From DASXSB01 sp036506275 (GTDB lineage: Bacteria; Methylomirabilota; Methylomirabilia; Rokubacteriales; CSP1-6), in contig DASXSB010000085.1 in NCBI GenBank assembly GCA_036506275.1, positions 1 through 44,843 on the forward strand: 44,843 nt of DNA, given 5' to 3'. Below are positions 39,318 through 44,843 of this stretch, one piece after another. The first letter of the stretch is position 1. Every line of letters begins with the position of its first letter. A program made the position numbers and the translations under genes. The notes beneath the pieces were generated by a model. It made no database searches and had not been told where the DNA came from. It saw nothing but the letters and a program-made list of their open reading frames with translations.

Positions 39318-40153
39318 CAGAGCTGGTCACCGGGCCGCGGCAGCATTCGGCGCACGCCCCGCCAGAACGACTCGCGCGCGGAAGGCGCGGGAGTGGCCCC
39401 GGCAAGATCGCGGAGGCGCCGCCGCAACCCCTCCACGTCGTTGAAGGGCTCGATCTGCCCCTCCACGGCGAGCGAGATGCGTCCCGTCTCCTCGGAAACG
39501 ACCACGCCCACCGCGTCCGTCTCCTCGCTCACGCCGAGGGCGGCGCGATGGCGGGTTCCGAGCGCGCGCCCGACCTGGATGTTGCGCGAGAGCGGCAGGA
39601 AGCAGCCCGCCGCCACCACGCGGTCGCCCCGCACGAACACGGCGCCGTCGTGCAACGGCGAATACGGCAGGAAGACGCTGATGAGCAGGTCCGCCGACAC
39701 GAGGGCGTCGAGCTGCACGCCGAGCTCGGCGTAGTGGCGGAGGCCCGTGCTGCGCTCGAGGACGAGGAGGGCGCCGATGCGACGGCCCGCCAGCGACTCC
39801 GCCGCGCTCACGACCTCGTCGACGACGTGGGCACGCTCCTGGCCCGCGCTGCCGAAGAGCGTCTGGAGCACGCCGCCCTGCCCCACGCGCGCGAGGGCGC
39901 GACGGAGCTCGGGCTGGAAGAGGACCACGAGGGCGATGACCCAGAACGACCAGAAGTTGTCGAGCAGCCAGCGCGTGCTGTAGAGCTCGAGCCGCTGCGC
40001 CAGCAGCGAGCCCATCACCAGGAAGCCGAGACCGATCAGCATCTGCACGGCGCGCGTACCCTTGAAGATGACGAAGATCCGGTAGACGACGACGGCGACG
40101 AGGGCGATGTCGACGGCATCGCGCCACCGGAAGGCGTCGAGCATCTCTCTCAT
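39317..40153 (-). CDS. cdaA: Diadenylate cyclase CdaA
   Basis: 278 residues from ATG 40153. Three membrane helices (about 15-31, 37-53, 66-80) precede the DAC domain, with the catalytic DGA (169-171, in PLHDGAVFVRGD) and RHR (201-203, GTRHRAALGVSEETDAV) motifs. It makes c-di-AMP from two ATP. c-di-AMP typically controls K+ transport, which makes the CPA2 antiporter at 12180 a possible downstream target, though no binding site can be read. The start overlaps the folP stop (ATGA). Confidence 0.94.
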   Translation of the reverse strand: MREMLDAFRWRDAVDIALVAVVVYRIFVIFKGTRAVQMLIGLGFLVMGSLLAQRLELYSTRWLLDNFWSFWVIALVVLFQPELRRALARVGQGGVLQTLFGSAGQERAHVVDEVVSAAESLAGRRIGALLVLERSTGLRHYAELGVQLDALVSADLLISVFLPYSPLHDGAVFVRGDRVVAAGCFLPLSRNIQVGRALGTRHRAALGVSEETDAVGVVVSEETGRISLAVEGQIEPFNDVEGLRRRLRDLAGATPAPSARESFWRGVRRMLPRPGDQL

Positions 40154-41061
40154 GGCCGCGGCACCGCCCGCACGCGCTCCGCCACCCGCACGGCGTCGAT
40201 CGTCTCCGCCACGTCGTGGGCCCGCACGAGGGCCGCCCCCTGCGCGACGGCGAGGGCGGCGGCGGCGAGGGAGCCCGCGAGCCGCGCCGCCGGCTCCGCG
40301 CGACCGGTCACGACGCCGAGGAACGACTTGCGCGAGACCCCGACCATGAGCGGCCGTCCGAAGTCGCGCAGGGTCGCGAGCCCGGCGAGGATCTCCACGT
40401 CCCACACGTCCGCCGGCACCGCGCCGTCACGAAAGAATCCGATGCCGGGATCGAGCACGACGTGATCGGCGCGTATGCCCGCCGCCGTCGCCCGCTGCAG
40501 CGCGCGCGCGAGCACGGCCCGCACGCGACCGAGCGGCGTGGCCGCGTCCGCGTTGCGGGCACGGCCGGCCGGCGCCGCCCCGCCGCCGATCGGCGCCGCT
40601 GCGCCGGCCTCCCCGTGCGGTGACGCCATCGCGATGAGACCGGCGTCGTGCGCGGCCACCGCACGCCCGAGGGCGGGATCGGCGAGACCGCTCACGTCGT
40701 TGATGACGCGCGCACCGGCTTCGAGCGCGGCGGCGGCAGGACCGGCGTGCATGGTATCGGCGGAAACGGGCACGGGGAGCTTGCCGGCGAGGATCGCCAC
40801 CGCCCGCGCGAGCCGATCAGTCTCTTCTTCGACGCTGATCGCGGTTTCGAGATAGGGCGCGGTGGAGCGGGCGCCGACATCGATCAGCGTCGCGCCCGCC
40901 TCCACCATCGCCATGGCCGCCCGCACGAGCGCGCTCTCGTCCGTGCGAACCGAGCCCGCGTAGAAGGACTCAGGGCTGACGTTGAGGACGCCCATGACGG
41001 CGACGGGAAGGCCGTCGCCCACCACCACGCCCCCGAGGATCGCGCGAACCCCACCAGCCAC
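40150..41061 (-). CDS. folP: Dihydropteroate synthase (FolP), with unusual insert
   Basis: 303 residues, TIM barrel. Motifs: MGVLNVSPESFYAGSV (23-38), IDVGARSTAP, VSADTMHA, VINDVSG, VLDPGIGFF, VGVSRKSFLG and VRAHDVAET. NVSPESFYAGS and GARSTAP depart from the bacterial NxTPDSF and GGESTRP and resemble archaeal and some deep-branching DHPS versions. An Ala/Gly/Pro-rich insert (about 148-170, after MASPHGE) separates the central strands. It condenses p-aminobenzoate with the pterin pyrophosphate in folate synthesis. GTG start; a TATCCT hexamer lies 5 bases upstream and no Shine-Dalgarno. It heads the cdaA-cdaR-glmM-acpS run, 240 bases from ftsH. Confidence 0.9.
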   Translation of the reverse strand: MAGGVRAILGGVVVGDGLPVAVMGVLNVSPESFYAGSVRTDESALVRAAMAMVEAGATLIDVGARSTAPYLETAISVEEETDRLARAVAILAGKLPVPVSADTMHAGPAAAALEAGARVINDVSGLADPALGRAVAAHDAGLIAMASPHGEAGAAAPIGGGAAPAGRARNADAATPLGRVRAVLARALQRATAAGIRADHVVLDPGIGFFRDGAVPADVWDVEILAGLATLRDFGRPLMVGVSRKSFLGVVTGRAEPAARLAGSLAAAALAVAQGAALVRAHDVAETIDAVRVAERVRAVPRP

Positions 41062-41066
41062 GGCTC

Positions 41067-41072
41067 AGGATA
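41067..41072 (-). promoter_or_regulatory. Putative -10 box (TATCCT) upstream of folP
   Basis: TATCCT on the minus strand ends 5 bases before the GTG at 41061 and there is no Shine-Dalgarno. It would give folP and the genes behind it their own leaderless transcript, separate from ftsH. Confidence 0.4.
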
Positions 41073-41195
41073 GCACGCACCTTCATCGGCTCCGCCCCCT
41101 GCCCCCCGGGAAAACAAGCCAAATCCCGCATCCGCACGAACCCGCGCGATCGACGTCGCTTCCCTCCCCCGACGAGCGCAGCAAGTCGCGCCCAA

Positions 41196-41214
41196 GCGCC
41201 GGCTCCGCCGGCGC
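41196..41214. other. GC hairpin in the ftsH-folP spacer
   Basis: A perfect 8-base-pair stem (GCGCCGGC/GCCGGCGC) around a 3-base loop. It has no T-run on either side. Confidence 0.45.
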
Positions 41215-41244
41215 AATCCTGTTGTTGGGGGGAGGCAGGGAGGA

Positions 41245-41262
41245 GCGCGCCGAAAGGCGCGC
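41245..41262. other. GC hairpin with GAAA tetraloop in the ftsH-folP spacer
   Basis: A perfect 7-base-pair stem GCGCGCC/GGCGCGC closed by GAAA, read on the plus strand. No T-run follows. Confidence 0.45.
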
Positions 41263-41270
41263 GACGACCG

Positions 41271-41298
41271 TCGGAGCGGGGGCGAAACCCCCCTCCGA
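41271..41298 (-). terminator. Hairpin immediately after the ftsH stop
   Basis: An 11-base-pair stem with one bulged base and the loop CGAAA (plus strand) starts 3 bases beyond the ftsH stop codon. It lacks a T-run, so it may block exonucleases or support factor-dependent termination rather than act as a classic intrinsic terminator. Confidence 0.45.
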
Positions 41299-41300
41299 GT

Positions 41301-43115
<1,815 letters not shown>

Positions 43116-43123
43116 GCGTCGGT

Positions 43124-43129
43124 ATTATA
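43124..43129 (-). promoter_or_regulatory. -10 box (TATAAT) of ftsH, predicted leaderless start
   Basis: A perfect TATAAT ends 8 bases before the ftsH ATG at 43115. No Shine-Dalgarno lies between them and the -35 region is GC-rich without a clear match. Confidence 0.55.
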
Positions 43130-43158
43130 GCACCCGGCGGGAAAACTGACCCGGCGCG

Positions 43159-43704
43159 TCAGCCGTCGTCGAGGGCCGCCACGTACGGCAGGTTCCGATA
43201 GATGCCGCCGTGGTCGAAGCCATACCCCACTACGAAGACGTTCGGGATCGTGAACCCGATGTAGTCGATGTCGACCTCCACCTCCCGCCGCTCGATCTTG
43301 TCCACCAGCACGCAGACGCGGACGCTGGCGGGGTGGCGCGCGAGGAGCATGCGCTTCAGGTAGGAGATCGTGAGGCCGGTGTCGACGATGTCCTCCACGA
43401 TCAGCACGTGACGGCCGTCGATCGGCATGGAGAGGTCCGAGAGCAGGCGCACCACCCCCGAGGGTCGGGTGCCGCTGTCGTAGCTGCCGAGGCCGATGAA
43501 GTCGGTGGTGACGTCGAGGTTGATGGCGCGGATCAGATCCGCCATGAAGATGAACGCCCCCTGGAGAATCCCGACCAGGATCGGCGTCTGCCCCACATAG
43601 TCGCGGCTGATGGCCTCCCCGAGCTCGGCCACGCGGCTCTTCAGCTCCTCTTCGGTGATGAGCACGCGGCCGGGACGCATGCCGGTGCGCGAAGCGGCGC
43701 TCAC
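43159..43704 (-). CDS. hpt: Hypoxanthine phosphoribosyltransferase
   Basis: 181 residues if the GTG at 43704, overlapping the SPOR gene stop (GTGA), is used; ATG 43680 is an alternative start. The PRPP motif LIVEDIVDTG (101-110), GILQGAFIFMADL and GLGSYDSGTRPSGVVRLL, with C-terminal PNVFVVGYGFDHGGIYRNLPYVAAL, are typical of bacterial Hpt. It salvages hypoxanthine and guanine. Its position before ftsH matches the common tilS-hpt-ftsH order, but tilS is not present here. Confidence 0.94.
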   Translation of the reverse strand: MSAASRTGMRPGRVLITEEELKSRVAELGEAISRDYVGQTPILVGILQGAFIFMADLIRAINLDVTTDFIGLGSYDSGTRPSGVVRLLSDLSMPIDGRHVLIVEDIVDTGLTISYLKRMLLARHPASVRVCVLVDKIERREVEVDIDYIGFTIPNVFVVGYGFDHGGIYRNLPYVAALDDG

Positions 43705-44285
43705 CGCACGGTGACGAACGTGGGCAGGCGGAAGTCGTTCCGGAGGCGGACGGCGGCGGCGTCGGCGTCGGCGCGCGTCGCGAAGTTACCGACGCGGACA
43801 CGGTAACGTCCGGCACCGGCGTCGGTCTCCGTCAGATACGCGTCGTGACCGGCCGCCGCCAGCGTCGCGCGCAGCGTCTCCGCGGGCGGCTTCGCCGTGT
43901 AGGCCGCCACCTGGACCGTGAACGTGCGTCCCCCGGCGAGGAGGGCGGCGTCCCGCGTCACCGGTGCCCCATCTCCGCCCGACGGCGGCGATGGCTCCGG
44001 ACGTCGCGTCGGCTCGCGCCAGGCCTTTGGCGCCGGCGGCGGCGCCGTGAGTGGCGCCGTCAGCTCTTGATAGAAGGTCAGGCGCGGGCCGGATTCGGGC
44101 GCCGCCGGGCGCGTGCCGCGCGCGGATACGTCGGGGGCGGGCTTGATGACGGGCGCCGCCGAGTAGCGGCCCACGTAGAGACCCACGCCGAACGTCGTTC
44201 CAAGGACGGTGAGACAGCCCACGAGGAACAGCATCGTCCCCGTTCCGCTTCCCGACTGCTGTCGGCGGCGCGGACGCGGGCTCAC
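43701..44285 (-). CDS. SPOR-domain membrane protein
   Basis: 194 residues from the GTG overlapping the argS stop (GTGA). A short basic cytoplasmic tail, one membrane helix (about 18-41, MLFLVGCLTVLGTTFGVGLYVGRY), a Pro-rich periplasmic linker (42-115) and a C-terminal SPOR domain (about 118-192: TFTVQVAAYTAKPPAETLRATLAAAGHDAYLTE and YRVRVGNFATRADADAAAVRLR). SPOR domains bind glycan strands lacking stem peptides at division sites, so a role in cell division or envelope remodelling is likely. An argS-SPOR arrangement also occurs in Geobacter-like genomes. Confidence 0.87.
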   Translation of the reverse strand: MSPRPRRRQQSGSGTGTMLFLVGCLTVLGTTFGVGLYVGRYSAAPVIKPAPDVSARGTRPAAPESGPRLTFYQELTAPLTAPPPAPKAWREPTRRPEPSPPSGGDGAPVTRDAALLAGGRTFTVQVAAYTAKPPAETLRATLAAAGHDAYLTETDAGAGRYRVRVGNFATRADADAAAVRLRNDFRLPTFVTVR

Positions 44286-44843
44286 ATCGTCTCCGGCGCG
44301 CGCACGCCGAGAAGATCGAGGCCGTTGCGAATCACCTGTCCCACCGCGGAGTGGAGGGCGAAGCGCGCGAGCAACAGGCGGCGGTCGTCCTGGATCACGC
44401 GATGGGCCTTGTAATAAGGATGGAAGAGCCCCGCCAGCTCCTGGAGCCAGTACGCCAGCCGATGCGGCTCGCGCGCGCGGGCGGCGGCGGCGGCGAATTC
44501 GGGATACTGGAGCAGCCGCTTGATGAGGGCTTGCTCCTCGGGCAGCGCGAGGGGCGTCATGTCGATCGCCTCCCACGCGGGCACCCCGATCTTCTGCTCG
44601 GCGAGCTGACGACGGATGGACGCCACGCGCGCGTGTGCGTACTGGACGTAGTAAACGGGGTTGTCCGCGGACTGCCGCGTCGCCACCGCGAGGTCGAACT
44701 CGAGTGGACTGTCGTGACGGCGCCCAAGGAACGTGAAGCGGGCGGCATCGCGCCCGACTTCCTCCAGCAGCTCCTCCATGAGGACGAATTCACCGCGACG
44801 CTTGGACATCCGCACCGGCTGCCCGTCGCGCAGCAGCGTCACG
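44282..44843 (-). CDS. argS: Arginyl-tRNA synthetase, C-terminal part (cut by window edge)
   Basis: The 3' 187 codons are present; the N-terminal part and HIGH motif lie beyond the window. VRMSKRRGEFV is the KMSKS-type loop (here MSKR), followed by the anticodon-binding helical domain with DNPVYYVQYAHARVASIRRQL, the characteristic Y/H-rich segment, and the C-terminal end ALHSAVGQVIRNGLDLLGVRAPETM. It charges tRNA-Arg. It heads the minus-strand run argS-SPOR-hpt-ftsH. Confidence 0.95.
   Translation of the reverse strand, partial: VTLLRDGQPVRMSKRRGEFVLMEELLEEVGRDAARFTFLGRRHDSPLEFDLAVATRQSADNPVYYVQYAHARVASIRRQLAEQKIGVPAWEAIDMTPLALPEEQALIKRLLQYPEFAAAAARAREPHRLAYWLQELAGLFHPYYKAHRVIQDDRRLLLARFALHSAVGQVIRNGLDLLGVRAPETM

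Overview
The window is a very GC-rich bacterial chromosome segment with densely packed genes, many joined by 4-base ATGA or GTGA stop/start overlaps. An outer-membrane-type beta-barrel protein, a hopanoid radical SAM enzyme (HpnJ), the futalosine route to menaquinone (MqnC, MqnD) and a CdaA/CdaR/GlmM block in an FtsH-FolP context point to a diderm soil- or subsurface-type bacterium. Candidatus Rokubacteria/Methylomirabilota is my best guess, but it rests on gene content and composition only. No insertion sequence, phage gene or CRISPR array was seen.

Layout. 1-5.4 kb: truncated mqnC facing mqnD, a PHP hydrolase with a small secreted protein, and a MmgE/PrpD plus MaoC-like dehydratase pair. 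5.4-9 kb: a NYN-domain RNase-like gene, a PilB-type ATPase and a DedA protein. 9-12.2 kb: four plus-strand genes (small His-rich membrane protein, outer-membrane barrel, 4-TM protein with a Met/His-rich loop, periplasmic FMN-binding-domain protein) that look like an envelope redox or metal module. 12.2-14.8 kb: a CPA2 cation/proton antiporter preceded by a 15-codon in-frame leader ORF, a small secreted protein, tRNA-Val(CAC) with terminator, and a small conserved-looking ORF. 15-18.2 kb: a GntR/YtrA-like regulator with a small coupled partner, then a GT28/MGDG-synthase-like glycosyltransferase overlapping a membrane-anchored NodB-type deacetylase.

18.2-31.2 kb is the most unusual part: a minus-strand run of fourteen tightly coupled genes. 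In transcription order they are ketosynthase, half-length degenerate ketosynthase, acyl carrier protein, second ketosynthase, full-length degenerate ketosynthase, GT2 glycosyltransferase, flavin halogenase-like enzyme, MacB-like ABC permease and ATPase, a secreted BamC/START-like protein, a small EamA/ArnE-like membrane protein, an ArnT-like GT39, HpnJ and a cupin. It reads as an aryl-polyene-like type II synthase joined to lipid-linked sugar transfer, export and hopanoid head-group chemistry, but without any ketoreductase, dehydratase or ligase in the cluster.

31.3-44.8 kb is mostly core: a class 2 dihydroorotate dehydrogenase, a cluster of DnaA-box-like 9-mers and a small gene, then minus-strand argS (truncated), SPOR protein, hpt, ftsH, folP, cdaA, cdaR, glmM, acpS, an N-formylglutamate-amidohydrolase-like gene, nnrD, tsaE, radC and a VOC protein. 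Several first genes (ftsH, radC, folP, the GT28 gene, the dehydratase, the small His-rich gene) have a -10-like hexamer 5-10 bases before the start codon and no Shine-Dalgarno sequence, which suggests leaderless transcripts.
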